From contig NZ_JBNMJV010000011.1 in assembly GCF_050874005.1 (NCBI RefSeq), forward strand, positions 6,891 through 70,890: 64,000 nucleotides of DNA, given 5' to 3'. How positions within the stretch are numbered: the stretch's first letter is position 1; the number at the start of each line of letters is the position of its first letter. The position numbers and the translations under genes were made by a program. Of this stretch, positions 57,367-64,000 are shown in pieces. Source of the stretch: Huintestinicola sp050874005 (GTDB lineage Bacteria > Bacillota > Clostridia > Oscillospirales > Ruminococcaceae). The notes beneath the pieces were generated by a model that had not been told where the DNA came from, made no database searches, and saw nothing but the letters and a program-made list of their open reading frames with translations.

Positions 57367-58653
57367 TTATTTCAGAACGTAAACGTAAACAGGCTTGTTG
57401 CCCCACTGAATGCAGTCGTCATACTCGTTCATAAAGAGATCGACGATGATGTGTCCCTTGCGGACAGATGAACCTGTGTCTGCGGCGATGGCATAACCGT
57501 AAACCTCTCCGTCCTCGGCAACTATGTAAAGCTCTGTGCCGTAGGGAATAATGTCGGGGTCAACTGCAACATAGCCCTGGAATACTGCCTTTCCTGTGGA
57601 CATAAGAGCGTCGGGAGCGGCGGTATATGCACAAGCGTTGCCCGTAAGTACGGCGGAATACTCGGTGGGTATTCCGTTTTCGTCAAATTCCAGCCATTCG
57701 GGAAGCTCGAGGAGGGATATTGCGCCTTCCCGGGGAGCAGGAGTGCTTTCTTCGGCTTCATCTTCATCGTCGAGGGTGATATCCTCGGGGATATCGTTCA
57801 TATCCTCGTCTGAGGAAGTATCCTCGGTCTCGGTATCATTCTCGTTCTTGGAATTTTTATATGAGGCGCTGTATCCGGCTGCTGCTCTTGAAGCTGCCTT
57901 CTCGGGTGCGCTGTATACTGTTATGAGATCGTCAGCTTCATCAGTCTCGGTGCTGTCCTCTGTTTCAAGGTCAAGTGCGGAGGAAAGTCCGCCGTCGTCC
58001 TCGTCCCCGCCTGCGGCAGAGAAACGTGCGAGAACGCTTTCGGTGATCTCCTGCTCTTCTTCGGACTGCCGGGCATCATTATCGGTGCTATCGGAAATTT
58101 CTTCGGCTTCATCGGAAACGTCTTCGACAGAAGCGGCTTCATCGTTCTCGGGGCCGGTTTCCTCGGAAAGAACAGTTTCTTCCGTGGAGATCATTTCATC
58201 TTCTTCGGCTGTATCTCCTTCGGAAGCTGTCTCAGGCTCTTCGGAAACAACGTTCTCAGCAGTATCATTGTCTGCGGTTTCCTCCTCGGAGGTCTCCTCT
58301 GCGGCTGTTTCGTTAACTGCGCCGGCAGCGGATACTGCCGCTTCGTTTATTTCCTCTGCTTCGGAAACGTCCTCCTCGTCCTTGGAGGTCATTTTTTTAA
58401 TATCCTCAAAGGAGAAATACTCCATATCGTGAGAATAGGTTTTCTTTTCTGCCTTTTCGGTAACTGCCTCAAGGGCTGTTTCCTCGGGGATAACGTCCGT
58501 TTCAAGGTTTACTGTGGATATATCCTCTGAATTTACTCCGCCGATGACTGCAAGCGCCGCAATTCCTGCGGTCATTGCTCCTGCTGCCATACAGCCTCTT
58601 ATTCCCGAAAGTCTGAGCTTTCCGGAAAAAATCTGTCTGATCTTGTTCATCAT
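57367..58653 (-). CDS. Secreted or membrane-anchored 3D-domain protein with long acidic linker
   Basis: The 428-residue protein has an N-terminal hydrophobic segment (about 20-40), a linker of about 270 residues dominated by Glu, Asp, Ser, Thr and Ala, and a C-terminal 3D domain of about 95 residues: GNACAYTAAPDALMSTGKAV, GYVAVDPDIIPYGTELYI and AADTGSSVRKGHIIVDLF with the three conserved Asp. 3D domains adopt a double-psi barrel related to MltA-type muralytic enzymes and to YocH/Rpf-like proteins. A wall-modifying role is probable. It has a 175-nt structured leader. Confidence 0.85.
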   Translation of the reverse strand: MMNKIRQIFSGKLRLSGIRGCMAAGAMTAGIAALAVIGGVNSEDISTVNLETDVIPEETALEAVTEKAEKKTYSHDMEYFSFEDIKKMTSKDEEDVSEAEEINEAAVSAAGAVNETAAEETSEEETADNDTAENVVSEEPETASEGDTAEEDEMISTEETVLSEETGPENDEAASVEDVSDEAEEISDSTDNDARQSEEEQEITESVLARFSAAGGDEDDGGLSSALDLETEDSTETDEADDLITVYSAPEKAASRAAAGYSASYKNSKNENDTETEDTSSDEDMNDIPEDITLDDEDEAEESTPAPREGAISLLELPEWLEFDENGIPTEYSAVLTGNACAYTAAPDALMSTGKAVFQGYVAVDPDIIPYGTELYIVAEDGEVYGYAIAADTGSSVRKGHIIVDLFMNEYDDCIQWGNKPVYVYVLK

Positions 58654-58829
58654 AATAAAATTCTCCCTGACGGCTTACTTTTTATATATGTGTCCGCCGT
58701 CGTTTCTTGTATTACCACCTTTATACTTGCCGAATAATACGGAAAGTTTAACCATACTTCCGATATCCGCTTCCGCATTACCCCCAAATTATTTCAAAAG
58801 GTTTCAAAACGGTTACAAATCGGAATGTA
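58654..58829 (-). promoter_or_regulatory. Long leader of the 3D-protein gene
   Basis: From the start near 58829 to the ATG there are about 175 untranslated bases. Just before the GGGAG site lies a hairpin (GACGGC/GCCGTC). Cell-wall hydrolase genes of this type are sometimes under c-di-AMP (ydaO) riboswitches, but I could not match that consensus here. Confidence 0.45.
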
Positions 58830-58835
58830 CTTGTA

Positions 58836-58864
58836 ATTATACCGTAATTTCTTTTTTGTGTCAA
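58836..58864 (-). promoter_or_regulatory. Promoter of the 3D-protein gene
   Basis: On the minus strand: TTGACA, 17 bp, TATAAT. Confidence 0.85.
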
Positions 58865-59220
58865 AGAAAAATTTTGAGCCGATTTTGTGCAAGATGACTA
58901 TAAATTGTTGATTGCATTCATAAAAAGTGCGATTTCGGGGGCGGATTTCAGTAGATTGGAATAAATGTGCTGTAATTTTTGGTCAATTAGACAAAATTGC
59001 TTTTTTTACTTTGAAAAGGGGACTTTTTTACAAAAAGTATAACCTTCATTGTAGACATTTGAAATTGTATATCTATATTTATTGGCGGTAAAGTTATATT
59101 TCATCAAGATTGTATTGTGATAATGAACACATATTTGTGCGTCTTATTGTGCATATAGCCAAAAATATACCGATAACGATGTAAATGCAGATTTTAAACG
59201 TTTGAAACCTTTTGCCGCAC
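58865..59220. other. A+T-rich intergenic stretch
   Basis: No frame with a ribosome site, no strong hairpin and no clear consensus promoter were seen between the divergent promoters at 58864 and 59221. Confidence 0.6.
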
Positions 59221-59249
59221 TTGAAAAATCTGTCTGAAAAGTATATAAT
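59221..59249 (+). promoter_or_regulatory. Promoter of the 59357-63140 unit
   Basis: TTGAAA, 17 bp, TATAAT; start near 59256 and an untranslated leader of about 100 nt. Confidence 0.83.
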
Positions 59250-59356
59250 AGTATTGTTAAGATTTTAAGCCGGTCTCAGATATACTATTATTATGGAGTA
59301 ATTAACTAAAGAAAAGATCCCGATAGATAAGTCTGAGCGATGAAAGGAACGATATT

Positions 59357-59548
59357 ATGAAAAACGAAATGCACCGCCACGATACAAGAAACACCCCCGA
59401 TACAAGGGATATGATACGCACCGCTGTGCCCATTGTGGCTGCCCTTTTCCTCTTTCTTGTTTCCGCAGGCTACATTGCATACAGAATGGTAAGCAACTAT
59501 AACTACAACGAGCGCTGGAAGGACTACGACGAATGCGGTCTGGGCTGA
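59357..59548 (+). CDS. Small single-pass membrane protein
   Basis: The 63-residue protein has a charged N-terminus, one membrane segment (IRTAVPIVAALFLFLVSAGYIAYR region, about 20-43) and a short acidic/aromatic tail. GAAAGGA precedes the ATG. It leads the amidohydrolase-GH26-NERD unit. Function unknown. Confidence 0.65.
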   Translation: MKNEMHRHDTRNTPDTRDMIRTAVPIVAALFLFLVSAGYIAYRMVSNYNYNERWKDYDECGLG

Positions 59549-59569
59549 TAAGAGAGGATATCCGGCTTT

Positions 59570-60727
59570 ATGTATATCTATAATGCAGAGATAATCACTA
59601 TGGAGAGGGATAATTCCCGTATTCCCTATGGCTTTGTAAGAGTGGAAAAAGGGAAGATAGCCGAAATTTCCTGCGGCAGTCCCGAAAAAATATCCGAGGA
59701 GGATATTGACGCTGACGGAACTGTCCTTATGCCCGGATTTATTGATATCCACACCCATATGGGCTTTATCGGCGACGGCGCAGGGGAAGAGGGCATTGAC
59801 GTAAACGAGGGCAGCGACCCTGTTATGCCGCAGCTGCGCTCTGTTGACGGGATAAATTTCCGTGACGGATACTTTGCCGACGCTGTAAAGGCAGGCGTTA
59901 CCTCGGTGGTGACGGGGGTAGGCTCCCTTAATCCCATAGGCGGCGATATGCTGGCTCTGAAAACCGCCGCACGCTGTCTTGACGAGGCTGTAATTATGCG
60001 CTCGGGAATAAAATTTGCTCTGGGTGAAAACCCCAAGTCCTACTATACTGAACGGGACGAAGCCCCTCAGACCAGAATGGCGACCGCCGCTCTTATACGA
60101 GAGGCTCTCGAAAAGGCTAAACGCTACGGAGAGCTGCTTGAACGGGCGGAGGAGCCTGAGGACAGACCCGATTACGACATCAAATGCGAAGCACTGCTGC
60201 CACTGCTAAGAGGTGAGCTTAAAGCTCATTTTCACTGTCACAGGGCGGACGATATTATGACTGCTCTGAGGATATGCGATGAGTTCGGGCTTGACCCGCT
60301 GCTTGTCCATTGCACAGAGGGACATCTTATTGCGGATATTTTAGGCGAAAAGGGTGCAATGGCTGTAGTAGGGCCTATAATCTGCGACAGGGGAAAGCCC
60401 GAGCTGGCAAACGCTTCTCTCGAAAATGCAGCAAAGCTTTACAAGGCAGGCGTAAAGGTCGCAATATGCACCGACCACCCCGAAAATCCTATAAATTTCC
60501 TTACGGCAGGTGCGGCATACTGTCATAAGTATGGTCTGCCGAAGGAAGAGGCTCTCAGAGCCATAACCGTTACCGCCGCAGAGCTTGGCGGTTTCGGAGA
60601 CAGGACAGGCTCAATTTCAGTGGGCAAGGACGCAGATCTTATACTTCTGAGCGGCGACCCCTTTGAGATACAGACAGATGTGCTTATGACTATGATAAAC
60701 GGAAAAATATATTATGAAAGGAAATGA
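59570..60727 (+). CDS. Amidohydrolase family metal-dependent hydrolase
   Basis: The 385-residue protein has the amidohydrolase start MPGFIDIHTHMGF (metal HxH, near 59-63), HFHCHRADD (about 222), LLVHCTEGH (about 246), CTDHPENP (the late metal Asp) and the terminal GSISVGKDADLILLSGDPFE, the pattern of imidazolonepropionase/dihydroorotase-like enzymes. The exact substrate cannot be told. GAGAGG precedes the ATG. The mannanase gene follows after four bases. Confidence 0.88.
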   Translation: MYIYNAEIITMERDNSRIPYGFVRVEKGKIAEISCGSPEKISEEDIDADGTVLMPGFIDIHTHMGFIGDGAGEEGIDVNEGSDPVMPQLRSVDGINFRDGYFADAVKAGVTSVVTGVGSLNPIGGDMLALKTAARCLDEAVIMRSGIKFALGENPKSYYTERDEAPQTRMATAALIREALEKAKRYGELLERAEEPEDRPDYDIKCEALLPLLRGELKAHFHCHRADDIMTALRICDEFGLDPLLVHCTEGHLIADILGEKGAMAVVGPIICDRGKPELANASLENAAKLYKAGVKVAICTDHPENPINFLTAGAAYCHKYGLPKEEALRAITVTAAELGGFGDRTGSISVGKDADLILLSGDPFEIQTDVLMTMINGKIYYERK

Positions 60728-60731
60728 AATA

Positions 60732-62408
60732 ATGTCCCGTAAGATAAGAAAGATAGCCGCAGGGATATGCGCCCTTGCAATGACCGCTTTGGTGTTTTCC
60801 GCCTGCGGTGATAAAAACGCACAGAGCGGCGCAGAAAACGGCTCGGAAGCTGTTTCAAACGAAGCCCTGACTGACGAAAGCAAAGAAGGCGACGTTAATA
60901 TGGAAAATACAGGAGAGGTCATTAACGCTATTTTCGGTGAGGTAAGGACAGAATATAACGAAAACCTGGACCTGTCCGACTATCCTCTCACTCCCTCGGA
61001 GGTGCCTGCCGACTTTACGCTGACGGTTGAGGCGGAAAGCGGAGCATTAACAGGTTCTGCCGCAAGTCACGACCTTCCCGAGGCTTCGGGAGGAGGATTT
61101 GTAAACGGTGTCAACCAAGAGGGCGACGAGGTGAAAATGACCGCAGAAATCCCCTACAGCGGATTTTACGACCTTAATTTTCAGACAATGGGTTCCGCAG
61201 GCAGGGTGAACAACGTTCTCGTTGACGGAATGAAGGTGGGAGATATCACCACAAATTCCACCGAGTTTTTCGGCGACACTCCCCTTAACAACATTTACCT
61301 TGAAGCAGGCACCCACGATATCTCTATCACCCCCAGCTGGGGATATATCGACATTGACTGCGTGATAATTTCGGCTGCGTCAAAGCCCATAACCGAGGAT
61401 ACATACAAAGTCACCGCTCCTCTTTCAAATCCGAATGCAGATGAAAATGTGCAGAGGCTTTACAAATTCCTCTGCGATGTTTACGGAAAGTATTCACTTG
61501 CAGGTCAGTATGCCGAAAAGGGAAGAGAGTCCTCCGAATTTGAAAAGATAACCGCAAAGACAGGAAAATCCTTTGCTGTGCTGGGTCTTGATATGGGCAA
61601 CTACAGCCTTGGCAGCAAGGCTCACGGCACCGACTCAAGGTCTGTGGAATATGCCTATGACTGGTACAAGAACGCAGGAGGAATAGTTCAGCTTTGCTGG
61701 CATTGGACTTCCCCCGAGGGATATGCGGTAAACAGCGGCGACCACCCCTGGTACAGCTCTTTCTACAAGGAAGCTTCAAAGATAGATCTGGACAAGATAA
61801 TGAACGGCGAGGACGAAGAAGGTTATCAGCTTCTTATGGACGATATCGACAATATGTCCGAGCAGCTTGCACGTCTCAGAGACGCAGGAGTTCCTGTTCT
61901 GTGGAGACCTCTCCACGAGGCTGCGGGCGGCTGGTTCTGGTGGGGCGACTGCGAAGCCGAAAGCTACAAGAAGCTTTGGAACGTAATGTACGACAAGATG
62001 ACAAACGAGCATAACCTTACAAATCTTATCTGGGTATGGAACGGTCAGGACCCCGAATGGTATCCGGGAGATGAGACGGTGGATATAAACGGCTGGGATA
62101 TTTACGCAGGAAACCACGTTGACACCTCTCAGAGCGGACGCTTTGCGGATATGGCGTCGAATTACGGCGAAAAGACCAAGCTTATCGCTCTTACCGAAAA
62201 CGGCTGCGTTATGGACCCCGACAAGGTGATGAACGACAATGCAAGGTGGCTTTTCTGGGGCACCTGGAGCGATCCCTTTACTATGAAGCTGGGTGTTGTG
62301 ATAAACGACGAGTATACAACCATAGAGCTTCTCACAAAGGCGTATAATCACGAGAGAGTGCTTACTCTGGACGAGCTGCCCGATCTGCAGAATTATCCTT
62401 TGGACTGA
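60732..62408 (+). CDS. CBM35-GH26 beta-mannanase lipoprotein
   Basis: The ATG at 60732 is chosen from its position after the upstream stop and AAAGGAAA. The 558-residue protein has a lipoprotein-type signal (VFSAC, Cys near 24), a linker, a CBM35-like domain (about 95-215, TLTVEAESGALTG through GYIDIDCVII) and a GH26 domain (about 235-555). The acid/base lies in WRPLHEAAGGWFWWG and the nucleophile in LIALTENGCV; WHWTSPEG and the HE pair are also typical. It should cut beta-1,4-mannan or glucomannan at the cell surface. Confidence 0.92.
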   Translation: MSRKIRKIAAGICALAMTALVFSACGDKNAQSGAENGSEAVSNEALTDESKEGDVNMENTGEVINAIFGEVRTEYNENLDLSDYPLTPSEVPADFTLTVEAESGALTGSAASHDLPEASGGGFVNGVNQEGDEVKMTAEIPYSGFYDLNFQTMGSAGRVNNVLVDGMKVGDITTNSTEFFGDTPLNNIYLEAGTHDISITPSWGYIDIDCVIISAASKPITEDTYKVTAPLSNPNADENVQRLYKFLCDVYGKYSLAGQYAEKGRESSEFEKITAKTGKSFAVLGLDMGNYSLGSKAHGTDSRSVEYAYDWYKNAGGIVQLCWHWTSPEGYAVNSGDHPWYSSFYKEASKIDLDKIMNGEDEEGYQLLMDDIDNMSEQLARLRDAGVPVLWRPLHEAAGGWFWWGDCEAESYKKLWNVMYDKMTNEHNLTNLIWVWNGQDPEWYPGDETVDINGWDIYAGNHVDTSQSGRFADMASNYGEKTKLIALTENGCVMDPDKVMNDNARWLFWGTWSDPFTMKLGVVINDEYTTIELLTKAYNHERVLTLDELPDLQNYPLD

Positions 62409-62444
62409 CAGCTGTCAAAAATTATCGGATAAGGAGAGAGAGCA

Positions 62445-63140
62445 ATGCAGCTGACAAACATATTTTCCACTCTGGACGAGCAGTACAGGCAGTTCAAATG
62501 CGGACTGAAAGGAGATATGGGCGAGTTTGCCGTAAATCTGCTCCTTAAATATTCTGCCGCAGGAAAATTAAAAACCATAAGGAATATATACGTTCCTTTA
62601 AACGACGGCAAAACCTCCGAAATTGATATTGTTGTTGTCCATAATACGGGGCTGTATGCTGTCGAGTGCAAGAATTACAGCGGTTGGATTTTCGGAAGTG
62701 CAGACAACCGTTACTGGACCCAGACCTTTGCCAACGGAAAGAAGTATCAGTTTTATAATCCTGTGCTTCAGAACAAGTACCATATTAAAGCATTGTCACG
62801 GTATTTGGCTGTTAATGAGTCCTGTATAAAATCTTACATAGTATTCGGAACGGAATGTACGCTGAAAAAAGTTCCCGAAAATACAGACGATCTGTGCATA
62901 TCTGCACTTGAAATGTTTATCACGAATATAAATCACGATATCGAAACAAAGCCGCCGGTTTTTTCGGACGAAAATGTAGCTGTTATCACGGAAAAGCTTT
63001 CCGCATTGCGTGACAGCAGCGGAAAGACCAAAGCCGAACACAAACAGCAGGTGCGTGACGATCACCCCGAAAAGAGATCATCGGGCAGCACCGCAGGAAA
63101 ATACGGCAGCAGTTTTACTTCATCTTTTTTTAAATTCTGA
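62445..63140 (+). CDS. NERD-domain protein
   Basis: The 231-residue protein has a NERD (nuclease-related) domain at about 20-130: KGDMGEFAVNLLL, SEIDIVVVHNTGLYAVECKN (the E-x-D...ECK nuclease-like motif) and YWTQTFANGKKYQFYNPVLQ. The C-terminal 60 residues are charged and low-complexity. NERD proteins are predicted to process nucleic acids. It ends the operon with a strong terminator. Confidence 0.88.
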   Translation: MQLTNIFSTLDEQYRQFKCGLKGDMGEFAVNLLLKYSAAGKLKTIRNIYVPLNDGKTSEIDIVVVHNTGLYAVECKNYSGWIFGSADNRYWTQTFANGKKYQFYNPVLQNKYHIKALSRYLAVNESCIKSYIVFGTECTLKKVPENTDDLCISALEMFITNINHDIETKPPVFSDENVAVITEKLSALRDSSGKTKAEHKQQVRDDHPEKRSSGSTAGKYGSSFTSSFFKF

Positions 63141-63148
63141 TTATGCCG

Positions 63149-63183
63149 ACGGGGCAGCTGCACGTTTTATGCAGCTGCCCCGT
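63149..63183 (+). terminator. Terminator of the NERD gene unit
   Basis: A 14-bp GC-rich stem (63149-63162 with 63170-63183) is followed by TTTCATATTTTTAT. Confidence 0.85.
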
Positions 63184-63219
63184 TTCATATTTTTATAACA
63201 TATCGGTATATATATCATA

Positions 63220-63732
63220 TCATTTCGCTGTAACAGCCATACTCAGCCCCGACTGTATTGTCTCGCCGATAAGAGGCTTTGTGAAGCCGTTTTCGGCGTC
63301 GTTATAGGTAATGTCCGCCCCTATCATAAGATGATCGTCGAAAAGGAGATTTACCGTCATATTATCGGGAAAGTCGGGGTAATTGAGTATCTTGTAGCTG
63401 TACATCGTCACCTTTTTGCCCGAGTAGGGGAGAAGGTCAAAACCCTGGGATTTCTGCAGCTCGTTGTACTCGTTATACGAGTCATTAAACTCCGCCGGTA
63501 TCTCGATATCCCTGCTTTCGGGATCGGGTTCAACGATAAGTCCGCATTTGTTCAGAAACTCAACCCTCTCCGCATTGCACTCAAAGGTATACTGCTTCTC
63601 TGTCTCCGCCTCGTCCTTTGCGGTAAGAACGAACCAGGCAAGTCCTCCGAGAATTATGAAAACTATGGCGAGGAATATGCCCTTGCCTTTTTTTCTGCCG
63701 CTGTCACGTCCGTCTGAATATTCTCTGCTCAT
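63220..63732 (-). CDS. Membrane-anchored DUF4830-like protein
   Basis: The 170-residue protein has a basic N-terminus, one membrane segment (GIFLAIVFIILGGLAWFVLT) and an outer domain with EFLNKCGLIVEPDPESRDIE, PAEFNDSYNEYNELQKSQGF and DLLPYSGKKVTMYSYKILNY, the pattern I associate with DUF4830. Function unknown. Convergent with the NERD gene. Confidence 0.7.
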   Translation of the reverse strand: MSREYSDGRDSGRKKGKGIFLAIVFIILGGLAWFVLTAKDEAETEKQYTFECNAERVEFLNKCGLIVEPDPESRDIEIPAEFNDSYNEYNELQKSQGFDLLPYSGKKVTMYSYKILNYPDFPDNMTVNLLFDDHLMIGADITYNDAENGFTKPLIGETIQSGLSMAVTAK

Positions 63733-64000
63733 ATGTTACGCAACTCCATATTATAAATTTACCCCTTGGGGCAGCTGATACTTCATATATATGCAGCCGG
63801 GGCATAAAAAAGACAGGCTTTGAAAAATTCGCAAAAAATGAGAAACGTGAAGCTGCAAAATTTAAGTTTCCCCAAAAAGCAAGTATCAAATCCAAAGGAA
63901 CAACGTAGGTAAGGGAAAAACGAGCAGAATTTTTTTGAAAAATGGAAAAAAATAGTACAATAAAAGCTCCAATATGGTATAATGTTAATAACCACAAAAA
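63733..64000. other. Intergenic end of window with an outward promoter
   Basis: A TATAAT with extended TGg at 63978-63983 (plus) suggests a gene beginning beyond the window; the -35 (GTACAA) is weak. The frames here on the minus strand are short, aromatic-rich and lack ribosome sites. Confidence 0.5.

Noticed and set aside
57596..58432. A 278-codon Ser-rich plus-strand frame opposite the 3D-domain gene
   Set aside because: It is the complement of the Glu/Asp-rich linker codons (GAA/GAG read as TTC/CTC and TCC/TCT) and has no ribosome site.
63783..63997. Two minus-strand frames at the right edge
   Set aside because: They are aromatic-rich, overlap each other in different frames and lack ribosome sites; the region looks intergenic.

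Overview
The window looks like a chromosomal segment of a Gram-positive, endospore-forming, plant-fibre-associated Clostridium-class bacterium, most like Ruminococcus or a close Oscillospiraceae relative. The support is SpoIIP, Firmicutes-type ribosomal leader and promoter architecture (TTGACA, 17 bp, often TGn, TATAAT), several lipoproteins with acidic Glu/Ser/Thr-rich linkers, a CBM35-GH26 mannanase lipoprotein, a GH9-like protein and CE2-type esterases. This is inference from family content; no 16S rRNA gene is present. I see no prophage, no CRISPR array and no complete insertion sequence.

Layout. 1-10.3 kb: the end of a secreted protein, a Memo-domain lipoprotein, a membrane protein, a VanY-like lipoprotein and the glutamate synthase operon gltB-gltD, with a consensus antisense promoter behind gltD. 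10.5-14.5 kb: an SGNH esterase lipoprotein, a MATE exporter, a CmpB-like membrane protein and a YfbR-type HD nucleotidase. 14.9-16.1 kb: rplJ-rplL (minus strand) with an L10 leader. 16.2-20.1 kb: a TetR/methyltransferase pair with repeated operator-like sites, and two secreted proteins sharing a C-terminal ATGN + hydrophobic + KK tail. 20.1-23.1 kb: a non-coding stretch with two consensus promoters and a probable 120-nt small RNA, then a minimal mcrB-mcrC pair. 23.3-27.4 kb (minus): PASTA protein, TtcA-like PP-loop enzyme, TypA, tRNA-Tyr and tRNA-Thr. 27.5-43 kb: spoIIP, acetyltransferase, chemoreceptor, M23 peptidase, HTH protein, hflX, paired M16 peptidases, lgt and folD. 43.3-49.3 kb (minus): a pheS-orf-pheT operon behind a 360-nt leader, and a degenerate phosphohexomutase. 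49.5-53.9 kb: nadB and five small genes. 53.9-63.7 kb: GH9-like, CE2-like, PAP2, 3D-domain protein, amidohydrolase, GH26, NERD protein and a DUF4830-like protein.

The most unusual feature is a family of structured repeats lying directly at the 3' ends of at least six unrelated genes (yfbR-like, mcrC, typA, an ORF after spoIIP, the chemoreceptor gene, folD). Every copy has the same orientation as its gene, and in four loci it sits between the stop codon and the terminator. After folD a 66-bp unit occurs four times in tandem, and in places the repeat supplies the last codons and the stop. A separate run of eight consecutive hairpins fills the lgt-folD gap. Also notable are the candidate sRNA upstream of mcrB, a GH9 homologue lacking its catalytic-base motif, a phosphohexomutase homologue lacking its phosphoserine and metal loops, a membrane-protein gene wedged between pheS and pheT, and a pheS leader that ends in a terminator but has no recognisable T-box core.

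Many true starts lie downstream of the longest open frame; where a Shine-Dalgarno sequence or a promoter decides the start, this is stated in the entry.
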